DNA of 30,432 bases from Nitrosomonas sp. UBA6494 (GTDB lineage: Bacteria; Pseudomonadota; Gammaproteobacteria; Burkholderiales; Nitrosomonadaceae), in contig DJMI01000117.1 of NCBI GenBank assembly GCA_002435335.1, forward strand, positions 1-30,432. The letters run 5' to 3'. Positions 1-6,459 of the stretch are shown piece by piece. Each line of letters opens with the position of its first letter. Position 1 is the first letter of the stretch. The notes beneath the pieces are model-generated. The model was not told where the DNA came from and did no database searches. It worked only from the letters and a program-made list of their open reading frames with translations. A program made the position numbers and the translations under genes.

Positions 1-620
1 CCGCAGGCGGGATCGAACACCTTGCCGCCGTGCGGTTCGATGATCTCGACCATCAGCCGCACCACCGAGCGCGGCGTGAAAAATTCGCCGCCTTTCTGGC
101 CTTCGCTGCGCGCGAATTCGGACAGGAAGTATTCGTAAATCTGCCCGAACAGGTCGCCGGTCGCGTTGGCGGGAATATCCGCGAACGTTCTCAGCAATTG
201 TTGCGGAATGGTTTTGTCGGTGCGCGTCAGCGCGGCGTATTCGTCCTTCGGCAGCACGCCTTCGAGTTCCGGCTTGTATTCCTCGATGGCCTTCATCGCC
301 TCCTTGAGCGCCTTGGCAATGTCCTTTTCTTCCGGCAGATTCAGCAGATAATCGTAGCGGGTATGGTCGGGCAGGTAAAAACCGCATTGCTCGATGGCGA
401 TCTCGGAAACCGGTTTCTCGCGCCGCGTACCCTGCAACTGCTGATATTCGGCGAGAATGGCCTTCTCATGACGGCGGTAATTGTTGTCGGCAAATTTGAG
501 GAAAATCAGTCCCAGCACCGGTGTCGCATATTCGCTCGACTTCAGATCGGAATTCGCGCGCAGTTTGTCGGCGGCGCTCCACAGATCGGCTTCCAGTTTT
601 TTCAGTTGCTCTTTGTTCAT
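1..620 (-). CDS. hsdM: Type I restriction-modification DNA methyltransferase subunit M, N-terminal part
   Basis: The start codon is at 618-620 and the reading frame runs off the left edge of the window, so only about 206 N-terminal residues are visible. They begin MNKEQLKKLEADLW and form the helical HsdM N-terminal domain. Near the edge the segment SEGQKGGEFFTPRSVV is followed by DPACG, the SAM-binding motif I of N6-adenine methyltransferases. In the known family two M subunits and one S subunit form the methylase, and R adds restriction. The S and R genes should lie beyond position 1 if the locus is complete. The catalytic NPPF motif is outside the window, so activity cannot be judged. No strong ribosome-binding site is visible upstream of the start. 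Confidence 0.93.
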   Translation of the reverse strand, partial: MNKEQLKKLEADLWSAADKLRANSDLKSSEYATPVLGLIFLKFADNNYRRHEKAILAEYQQLQGTRREKPVSEIAIEQCGFYLPDHTRYDYLLNLPEEKDIAKALKEAMKAIEEYKPELEGVLPKDEYAALTRTDKTIPQQLLRTFADIPANATGDLFGQIYEYFLSEFARSEGQKGGEFFTPRSVVRLMVEIIEPHGGKVFDPAC

Positions 621-832
621 GAACTATTGAAGAAATTCCAGAAATGATTTTCTTGTTGAGAATAGTAATTTTAATTGTATTTTGATACTTGTGGCCCGTA
701 ATTGCTACATCATCACGCCGGCCAATTTATGAATATCTGCTTCCGGATTTTGTTGCGTAATAGCCAATAGCGAGGGAAATGCTTTTACTGGAACGGCCAC
801 CTCAGCAATCTGTGCTGACCGGCAACGATAGA
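621..832. other. Intergenic region with a possible coding remnant on the minus strand
   Basis: No complete gene is visible here. On the minus strand a frame of about 43 codons stays open from the terminator hairpin near 835 down to a TAG at 705-707, and its translation has a protein-like composition (for example FPSLLAITQQNPEADIHKL). It has no convincing start codon or ribosome-binding site. It could be the tail of a decayed gene or chance. The last 85 bases before hsdM are AT-rich and would hold the hsdM promoter. Confidence 0.3.
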
Positions 833-862
833 CTAAAAATCCCCAGGGCTGGGGATTTTTAG
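833..862 (-). terminator. Rho-independent terminator after the BON lipoprotein gene
   Basis: A perfect 12-bp inverted repeat (CTAAAAATCCCC / GGGGATTTTTAG) encloses a 6-base loop. The GC-rich inner stem followed by a T run on each strand could stop transcription in both directions. It begins 6 bases past the stop codon of the lipoprotein gene. Confidence 0.85.
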
Positions 863-868
863 AGATGA

Positions 869-1204
869 TTACTTCATTGCGATTTGATTGTCGACCTTCT
901 TCACGCCTTCCGCCATCCAGGTGTGCATGTTAATTTTGGTCATTTGATTTTCATTCGACACTTTTCCCGTCAACGTAACATTCCCATCTTGGACTTTTAC
1001 TTCAACATTCACACCGCGCAAATCGGGATCTGTTTGTATGGTTTGCATGATCCGTGCATAAATGGAGGAATCGTCATGCACGATGCCCGGAGTCGGCGCT
1101 ACCCAGGACGGATGCGTTCTTTCCGCATAATTTTCGCAACCGGTTAACGCCAACAGGCACAACAACAGTGCCGGCAAAACAAAAAATTGAGAACGAGTTT
1201 GCAT
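869..1204 (-). CDS. BON-domain lipoprotein
   Basis: The protein has 111 residues starting at the ATG at 1202-1204. That start is preceded by AGGA at a normal distance and opens directly into a lipoprotein signal peptide (MQTRS, a hydrophobic stretch, then lipobox LTGC). A longer frame to 1300 exists but would bury the signal peptide behind 32 extra residues. The mature part has a BON domain over about the last 65 residues, with the typical stretch VKVQDGNVTLTGKVSNEN. BON domains in this family (OsmY and related proteins) are thought to contact membranes or help envelope integrity. The lipobox predicts outer-membrane or periplasmic anchoring. It lies 92 bases downstream of miaA on the same strand and may use its own promoter. 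The exact role is unknown. Confidence 0.85.
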   Translation of the reverse strand: MQTRSQFFVLPALLLCLLALTGCENYAERTHPSWVAPTPGIVHDDSSIYARIMQTIQTDPDLRGVNVEVKVQDGNVTLTGKVSNENQMTKINMHTWMAEGVKKVDNQIAMK

Positions 1205-1249
1205 AATTTTTCCTATTATCGAATGAGTGAAAAAAGCCATTAAATAGAA

Positions 1250-1279
1250 ATCATAACGCTTCAAGACGGAATTAGACAA
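1250..1279 (-). promoter_or_regulatory. Candidate sigma-70 promoter for the BON lipoprotein gene
   Basis: On the minus strand TTGTCT (1274-1279) and TATGAT (1250-1255) are separated by 18 bases and lie about 45 bases upstream of the lipoprotein start. The -10 box matches 5 of 6 consensus positions and the -35 box 4 of 6. This is a pattern match only. Confidence 0.4.
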
Positions 1280-1296
1280 GCAACCCTGTATTGCAG

Positions 1297-2256
1297 TCAC
1301 ATCTTATCGAGCACTTCGCGTACATAATTTCTGACTTGTACAACCAAATGATCATCCAGACAATCGAATTCACGCTTTGTTTCGGCGTTCATGCTGCGCA
1401 ACCAGGTCAATTGCCGTTTGGCCAATTGGCGGGTTGCAAAAATGCCTTTATCGTGCAGTTCCATACGGCTTATTTGTCCGTCCAGATATAAGCACACCTG
1501 GCGGTATCCCACACAGCGCATTGCCGGAGATTCAGTAGACATTGTTGAAAAACGCTGACGTATCGATTGCACTTCATCGATCAAACCTGCCGCGAGCATG
1601 GCTTCAAACCGCAGCGCGATACGCTGATGCAATTGGCTGCGTTCACTGGGCAGCAAAGCGATATTGATCGGGTGAAACGGAAAATCGTTCTGCTTGGTTG
1701 TTTTCAGCAATTCGGACATGGATTGTTGCGTCAACAAACAAACTTCCAGCGCACGCTGAATTCGTTGACTGTCGGTCGGTTTGATACGCGTTGCGGTATC
1801 CGGGTCGAGCTCCGCCAATTCTTGATGCAATGCCGGCCATCCCAGCGTTTTTGCTTTGTTTTCCAGCTCAAGCCGCAAATTCGGATCAGCAGGCGGCAAT
1901 GCCGACAACCCCTCTTGCAATGCCTTAACATACAACATGGTACCGCCAGCCAACAAAGGAATTTTATTGCGCTGCGTAATGTCCTGCATGATCCTCAAGG
2001 CGTCATCGCGAAACTGCGCCGCCGAATAATGTTGATCGGGATCGATCAAATCGACGAGGTGATGCGGTATCTCAGCTAGCGTTTCCCGATCCGGTTTGGC
2101 GGTTCCGATATTCATGTAGCGATATACCTGCGCGGAATCGACGCTGATGATTTCAAGCGGTAATTGTTCGACCAAATCCAATGCCACCCGGCTCTTGCCG
2201 CTGGCAGTTGGTCCTAGCAAAAAAACTGCCGGCGGCAGATGACTCGTCGTTGACAT
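1297..2256 (-). CDS. miaA: tRNA dimethylallyltransferase
   Basis: MiaA transfers a dimethylallyl group to the N6 amine of A37 in tRNAs that read UNN codons, the first step towards ms2i6A. The P-loop GPTASGKS is at residues 15-22, followed by SVDSAQVYRYMNIGTAKP, the family's DSxQvYrxmdigTaKp block. Downstream lie the HHLVDL and LLAGGTMLYVKAL motifs and the C-terminal RQLAKRQLTWLR element. The length of 319 residues fits the family. I chose the ATG at 2254-2256; an in-frame TTG at 2277 would add seven residues, and neither start has a strong ribosome-binding site. The gene is divergent from the DUF2909 gene and upstream of the BON lipoprotein. Confidence 0.96.
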   Translation of the reverse strand: MSTTSHLPPAVFLLGPTASGKSRVALDLVEQLPLEIISVDSAQVYRYMNIGTAKPDRETLAEIPHHLVDLIDPDQHYSAAQFRDDALRIMQDITQRNKIPLLAGGTMLYVKALQEGLSALPPADPNLRLELENKAKTLGWPALHQELAELDPDTATRIKPTDSQRIQRALEVCLLTQQSMSELLKTTKQNDFPFHPINIALLPSERSQLHQRIALRFEAMLAAGLIDEVQSIRQRFSTMSTESPAMRCVGYRQVCLYLDGQISRMELHDKGIFATRQLAKRQLTWLRSMNAETKREFDCLDDHLVVQVRNYVREVLDKM

Positions 2257-2309
2257 ACTGATTGAATCAAAAAGCAATTCTGCGATTGCGGTTATAAAAT
2301 AAAATTAAG

Positions 2310-2329
2310 TGCTTATCGTTAAATAAGCA
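2310..2329. repeat. Inverted repeat between miaA and the DUF2909 gene
   Basis: A perfect 7-bp inverted repeat, TGCTTAT / ATAAGCA, with a 6-base spacer lies in the divergent promoter region and directly abuts the -35 box proposed for the plus-strand gene. It could be an operator or chance. Confidence 0.35.
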
Positions 2330-2330
2330 T

Positions 2331-2358
2331 TGGACAATCGATAAAACTCGGCTAAACT
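2331..2358 (+). promoter_or_regulatory. Candidate sigma-70 promoter for the DUF2909 gene
   Basis: TGGACA (2331-2336) and TAAACT (2353-2358) are separated by 16 bases. They would start transcription about 25 bases upstream of the ATG at 2391. The boxes match 5 of 6 and 4 of 6 consensus positions. Confidence 0.4.
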
Positions 2359-2390
2359 TTGCCAACATTAATTTACCGTAAAAATGCCCC

Positions 2391-2582
2391 ATGAAAATCT
2401 TTGCTATCGCTTTATTCGTCATCATAATTTATAGCCTTGGATCTGCACTGTATTTCATGTTCAAGGATCAGGGCAATTCTACACGCATGGTCAAATCGCT
2501 GAGCATACGCATCGGCTTATCGCTGTTTTTGTTTATCGCCATGATGATTTCCGTGCGTTTGGATATGTTGGCCAACGAATAA
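2391..2582 (+). CDS. DUF2909 twin-transmembrane protein
   Basis: This small protein of 63 residues has two hydrophobic helices, at about 2-22 and 38-57. They are joined by a polar, positively charged loop (KDQGNSTRMVKSL). Length, layout and sequence fit the DUF2909 family of small proteobacterial inner-membrane proteins, whose function is not known to me. The positive connecting loop suggests that both termini lie outside the cytoplasm. No clear ribosome-binding site precedes the ATG. The next gene begins 33 bases downstream on the same strand, so co-transcription is likely. Confidence 0.75.
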   Translation: MKIFAIALFVIIIYSLGSALYFMFKDQGNSTRMVKSLSIRIGLSLFLFIAMMISVRLDMLANE

Positions 2583-2615
2583 AGAATTTTCCCATATCAG
2601 CATCCTCGCAGGGCA

Positions 2616-3812
2616 TTGAAAAGACTGATTCAGGATGCCGTCATCATCGGCGCCGGTGCTGCCGGCATGATGTGCGCGATCGAAGCCGGGAAACGCGGGC
2701 GTCGGGTTTTATTGCTCGATCATGCCCGTAAATTAGCTGAGAAAATCCGTATCTCCGGCGGTGGTCGCTGTAACTTTACCAACCGCTTTGCCAAAGCGGA
2801 AAATTATTTATCCGGCAATCCCGATTTTTGCCGCTCGGCATTGGCGCGATTTACGCCGCAGGATTTTCTTGCATTGATAGAGAGTCATGGTATTCGCTAT
2901 CACGAAAAGAAATTGGGGCAATTGTTTTGCGACGACAGTTCGCAGCAAATCATCAACATGTTGCGGCAGGAATGCGATTCGGCAGGCGTTCAATGGCAAA
3001 TGCCTTCGCAGATCAAGCAAATTACTCAAGTCTCACCTCAAAAATTCCTGATTACTACTGATCGCAACGCCATTGAAACCGGCGCTTTGATCATTGCTAC
3101 TGGCGGCTTATCGATTCCGCAAATCGGTGCAACGGCTTTCGGCTACCGAATCGCCAGTCAATTCGGCGTTCCGGTAACGCCGCTGCGCCCAGGCTTGGTG
3201 GGATTAACATTCAATTCCAACGACTTCGAAGGCTTTAAAGATCTTCCCGGCATTTCGCTGGATGTGGAAGTACGTTGTAGAAAGACAGTTTTTCGTGAAA
3301 ATATGCTATTGACCCATCGCGGATTAAGCGGTCCGGCCATTTTACAAATTTCTTCCTACTGGGAACCCGATGCACCGTTGATTATCAATTTATTACCACA
3401 GCACGATGCACTGCAACTTTTCTTAACTAACCGGCATAGCGCTATATTACTAACAAACTTACTCGCCCGTTACTTGCCGAAGCGATTCATTCAGGCATGG
3501 TGCACCACATTACCGGCACGGTTATCCTCGATGGCAAAACCGCTGCGGCAATACCGCGAAAATGAATTACATGAAATTGCCGAGCATTTGCATAACTGGA
3601 AAATCACGCCGAGCGGTACCGCTGGCTACAAGAAAGCCGAAGTTACGTTGGGTGGCGTTGACACGCATGCATTGTCTTCTAAAACGATGGAATGCAAACA
3701 AGTACCGGGGCTTTACTTCATCGGGGAAGTCGTCGACGTAACCGGTCATTTGGGCGGATACAACTTTCAGTGGGCTTGGTCGTCAGGTTACGCAGCCGGA
3801 CAAGCGGTTTAA
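2616..3812 (+). CDS. BaiN/YhiN-type NAD(P)/FAD-dependent oxidoreductase
   Basis: The protein has 398 residues and belongs to the HI0933-like flavoprotein family. The FAD-binding Rossmann motif GAGAAGMMCA is at about residues 12-21. It is followed by the family signature KIRISGGGRCNFTN near 44-57 and a second dinucleotide-binding stretch, ALIIATGGLSIPQIG. The C-terminus carries GLYFIGEVVDVTGHLGGYN, which closes the flavin site. Members are cytoplasmic flavoproteins whose substrates are mostly undefined. The start is a TTG at 2616-2618 preceded by CAGGG; no in-frame ATG lies before the Rossmann motif, so a non-ATG start is needed. Confidence 0.9.
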   Translation: MKRLIQDAVIIGAGAAGMMCAIEAGKRGRRVLLLDHARKLAEKIRISGGGRCNFTNRFAKAENYLSGNPDFCRSALARFTPQDFLALIESHGIRYHEKKLGQLFCDDSSQQIINMLRQECDSAGVQWQMPSQIKQITQVSPQKFLITTDRNAIETGALIIATGGLSIPQIGATAFGYRIASQFGVPVTPLRPGLVGLTFNSNDFEGFKDLPGISLDVEVRCRKTVFRENMLLTHRGLSGPAILQISSYWEPDAPLIINLLPQHDALQLFLTNRHSAILLTNLLARYLPKRFIQAWCTTLPARLSSMAKPLRQYRENELHEIAEHLHNWKITPSGTAGYKKAEVTLGGVDTHALSSKTMECKQVPGLYFIGEVVDVTGHLGGYNFQWAWSSGYAAGQAV

Positions 3813-3834
3813 CCTACATTTGCATAAAATCAAA

Positions 3835-5214
3835 ATGCAATCGGAATTTAATCACTGCAATTTTCATCGTTTCACACTGGTAATTGCCACCTGGTTGTCG
3901 ATCGGCTCAACCGATGCAGGTGTATTTGAATTCGCCGGTGATAAATACGGCGCACAAATCATCACTCATCCCACCGGATATTACGGCAAAGGGGGTACTC
4001 TGACCGTAACCGTCGGTATCTCTCCTACTTCCCCTTTTATCAGTGAAATGGCAACGCCGCTGCAAAATGCCATCAAGACCTGGAACGAATTGATCCCAAC
4101 CACCGGCAATGTAGTCGTTCCCGCAGGGGACATCCCGGATGATCATTATGATTTTGAATCGGTGGTATTGCATGAACTGGGACATTGCTTGGGGCTTTCC
4201 CACCCCAATTTGGCATCGGAATCGGGACTTTCCGAAGGCGACAAAGACTACACTGCAACCACCAAGGGAGCCAATAATCAATTCGATTTGAACAGCGGTC
4301 CCGATGGCATCATCGGATCACGCGACGACATTCGCGGCGACGATGTCAATTTGCATTGGTTTTACAAAGACAGTAATAATCCGTTCATTTTACCCGCCAT
4401 TATCGACAAAACCACATACAGTCAGAATCTTGCCGATCTTCCCGCCAACGACCAATATGTCGCCAACGGCGACCGGGATGTTTCAGTGTTGTTCGGATTA
4501 CCTAAAACCGAAGCGGTCATGCAGCAAGGCATACAAGAAAGAGAAGCGCGGCGCACGTTGACCGCCGATGATGTTGCCACATTACGGCTTGCCATGAGCG
4601 GATTGGATATGTTGCAGGATACCAAAGACGATTATAAAGTGCAGTTGCAGTATGTCGGTGTCACCGACAACGCCAATATCGTCATTGCATTCGACGACCA
4701 GACTGCCTTCGCAGCTTGCGCGATCAGCGGCCAATATATCGGCTTCAATACCACTCACCTTGAAGTTGTTTCCGGTCAGATTTCACTCAATACCGGCTTC
4801 CCATGGCATTTCAATCAACAGCCCACACCTGCTACCATGCAATTGCCGGCACTCGCCGTTTATGCCAATCATCAACCAAAATCCATCGTACTCACGCAGG
4901 GCGAGCATTTGACTTTGACCCTCTCACTCGATCCAACGACCAGCGGCGGCAATCTGGCCGATTATTGGGTTAAAGCGGAAACCCCGGTGGGTACCTTTTG
5001 GCTAAACGACCAGTTTCAGTTCGAAGCATCCGACAATCCTTTGCGTGCTTACGGCGGCCCTCTGGTGAACATCGACTCGTTTACGTTGTTCGATGCGTCA
5101 ACCGCAAATTTACCGCCTGGTACCTATACCATCAGATTTGCTGTTGATAGTAATATCAATGCGATTTATGATGGCACCTACGAGCAATTGATCACCTTTA
5201 CCATTAACCCTTAA
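3835..5214 (+). CDS. Secreted metzincin-like zinc metalloprotease
   Basis: The protein has 459 residues from the ATG at 3835; a TTG at 3820 would add five. The N-terminus has basic and polar residues, then a hydrophobic stretch (TLVIATWLSIGS) ending near DAG, consistent with a signal peptide. The zinc site HELGHCLGLSH is at residues 113-123 and matches HExxHxxGxxH, giving three His ligands and a catalytic Glu. A candidate Met-turn (EAVMQQG, Met 229) lies about 106 residues later, much further than in classic matrixins. The region between contains an acidic Gly/Asp-rich stretch (PDGIIGSRDDIRGDDVNLHW) that may bind calcium. The last 210 residues are probably a beta-rich accessory domain of unknown role. 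The substrate is unknown. The gene follows the flavoprotein by 22 bases. Confidence 0.8.
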   Translation: MQSEFNHCNFHRFTLVIATWLSIGSTDAGVFEFAGDKYGAQIITHPTGYYGKGGTLTVTVGISPTSPFISEMATPLQNAIKTWNELIPTTGNVVVPAGDIPDDHYDFESVVLHELGHCLGLSHPNLASESGLSEGDKDYTATTKGANNQFDLNSGPDGIIGSRDDIRGDDVNLHWFYKDSNNPFILPAIIDKTTYSQNLADLPANDQYVANGDRDVSVLFGLPKTEAVMQQGIQEREARRTLTADDVATLRLAMSGLDMLQDTKDDYKVQLQYVGVTDNANIVIAFDDQTAFAACAISGQYIGFNTTHLEVVSGQISLNTGFPWHFNQQPTPATMQLPALAVYANHQPKSIVLTQGEHLTLTLSLDPTTSGGNLADYWVKAETPVGTFWLNDQFQFEASDNPLRAYGGPLVNIDSFTLFDASTANLPPGTYTIRFAVDSNINAIYDGTYEQLITFTINP

Positions 5215-5238
5215 GTATCTAACTTGATAACCGGCGCC

Positions 5239-5574
5239 ATGAGCACACCTGACAATAAACCTGAAAATAAAAACGAAGACCGCGTTGAAAACATCAGCGA
5301 CAATTCTACCGATCAACCAATTGAAACCACGGAAAAAACAGAGCCAGTCGCTACGGATAAAAAACCCAGCGTCCCTTTATGGGCTAACATCATGATTTAT
5401 ATCAGCACGATAGTTTTTCCACTCATCGGGATCGCCATGGGATTCACCTATTTCCGCAAAGCAGACCCGGAAATGCGAAGAGCCGGGCGCAATTGGCTCA
5501 TCCTTGGTGTAGTTGTGTTACTGATCAACATCGCACTGGTCAGCACAATGAAAAAGGCAGAATCCGGGTTTTAG
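5239..5574 (+). CDS. Small membrane protein with acidic N-terminal tail
   Basis: I do not recognise the family with certainty. The ATG at 5239-5241 gives 111 residues; an in-frame TTG at 5224 is possible. The first 45 residues are polar and rich in Asp, Glu, Asn and Thr. Two hydrophobic helices follow, at about 50-71 and 85-103, separated by a short basic loop (FRKADPEMRRAGRN). The stop lies in front of a strong terminator. The gene begins 24 bases after the metalloprotease and is probably in the same transcript. A functional link to the protease is only a guess from position. Confidence 0.65.
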   Translation: MSTPDNKPENKNEDRVENISDNSTDQPIETTEKTEPVATDKKPSVPLWANIMIYISTIVFPLIGIAMGFTYFRKADPEMRRAGRNWLILGVVVLLINIALVSTMKKAESGF

Positions 5575-5580
5575 CTGCAC

Positions 5581-5621
5581 CAATAAAGCCAGCAATAGCA
5601 ATAGGTATGCTGGCTTTATTG
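5581..5621. terminator. Bidirectional terminator between convergent genes
   Basis: A perfect 13-bp inverted repeat (CAATAAAGCCAGC / GCTGGCTTTATTG) encloses a 15-base loop. It lies 6 bases past the stop of the small membrane protein. Its right arm contains the TAA stop codon (5616-5618) of the opposing dehydrogenase gene. The structure can serve both transcripts, although the T tract is short on each side. Confidence 0.8.
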
Positions 5622-6434
5622 CATTCGCCGATACGCTTTTTTTACCGCTGTTTTGCTGATCCAATCGATCAACTGCGGGCAAAGCAACTTCACCCAGCGA
5701 CCAAGACGCCCGCGCAACGAAGTCAAAACCAAACGCTTTCTTTTCTCCATTGCGTTTATGATGATTAGTGCACAGTGCTCTGCGCTTAAAAAAGATGCAT
5801 GATCTGGCAGCGGTTGGCCAAGCGGTTCACCCTGGGCATCAATACTGCGCTGATGAATTTCCGATTGCACGAAATCCGGCGCCACGATCGTAACGCTGAC
5901 ACCGCTATCGGCCAACTCGATACGCAGCGATTCAAAAAAACCGTTCAACGCATGTTTGCTGGCACTGTAAGCGGTATGCATCGGCAAACCCGTCAACCCA
6001 GCCAGACTGGAAATCGCCACGATACGCCCCTGAGATTGCCGCAAGTACGGTAACGCATGGCGTGTACAATAAACACTACCGTGAAAATTCACCGCGAGCA
6101 CCCGCTCGAATTGCTGCAGATCGCTGATTTCATCGAATGCGCCCCACATCGAAATGCCCGCATTATTGATCAACACATCGATGCGCGAGAATCGTTCCAC
6201 CGCCTGCTGCACCATTGTCCGGCAAGCCTCGGAATCGGCGACATCTGCAGCGACCGCCAACGTCTCAGCCCCTTGCGCTTCGCACTGATCAGCCACCGAC
6301 TGTAACCGCTGTTGATCTCGCGCCACCAACACTAGCCTAGGAGAATGAGGAGCCAGTACCAGAGCCAAGGCACAGCCGATTCCACTCGATGCACCGGTAA
6401 TGACGATGACTTTTCCCATCCAAGGTTGTGGCAT
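5616..6434 (-). CDS. Short-chain dehydrogenase/reductase, classical type
   Basis: The protein has 272 residues. The cofactor-binding TGASSGIG is at 13-20, NNAG at 90-93, the catalytic Ser near 142-143, and the catalytic YSASK pair at Tyr156 and Lys160. The catalytic set is therefore intact. Arg39 after the second beta strand suggests NADP(H) use, as in many SDRs. The C-terminal tail is basic and ends KTAVKKAYRRMQ, which recalls membrane-associated members. The substrate cannot be told from sequence. The ATG at 6432-6434 is preceded by AGGGAG at a good distance, which decides the start over a Met five residues later. It lies 25 bases after the TonB-dependent receptor on the same strand and probably forms an operon with it. 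Confidence 0.88.
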   Translation of the reverse strand: MPQPWMGKVIVITGASSGIGCALALVLAPHSPRLVLVARDQQRLQSVADQCEAQGAETLAVAADVADSEACRTMVQQAVERFSRIDVLINNAGISMWGAFDEISDLQQFERVLAVNFHGSVYCTRHALPYLRQSQGRIVAISSLAGLTGLPMHTAYSASKHALNGFFESLRIELADSGVSVTIVAPDFVQSEIHQRSIDAQGEPLGQPLPDHASFLSAEHCALIIINAMEKRKRLVLTSLRGRLGRWVKLLCPQLIDWISKTAVKKAYRRMQ

Positions 6435-6459
6435 GCTAACTCCCTATTGTAATTGCATT

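Noticed and set aside
30..647. Plus-strand open frame of 205 codons opposite hsdM
   Set aside because: The opposite strand encodes HsdM with clear motifs; this frame has no recognisable domain and is a shadow.
1205..1300. Longer start for the BON lipoprotein
   Set aside because: It would place 32 residues before a clear lipoprotein signal peptide, whose own ATG has a good ribosome-binding site.
1567..2079. Plus-strand open frame of 170 codons inside miaA
   Set aside because: It is antisense to the conserved MiaA core and has no protein-like motif.
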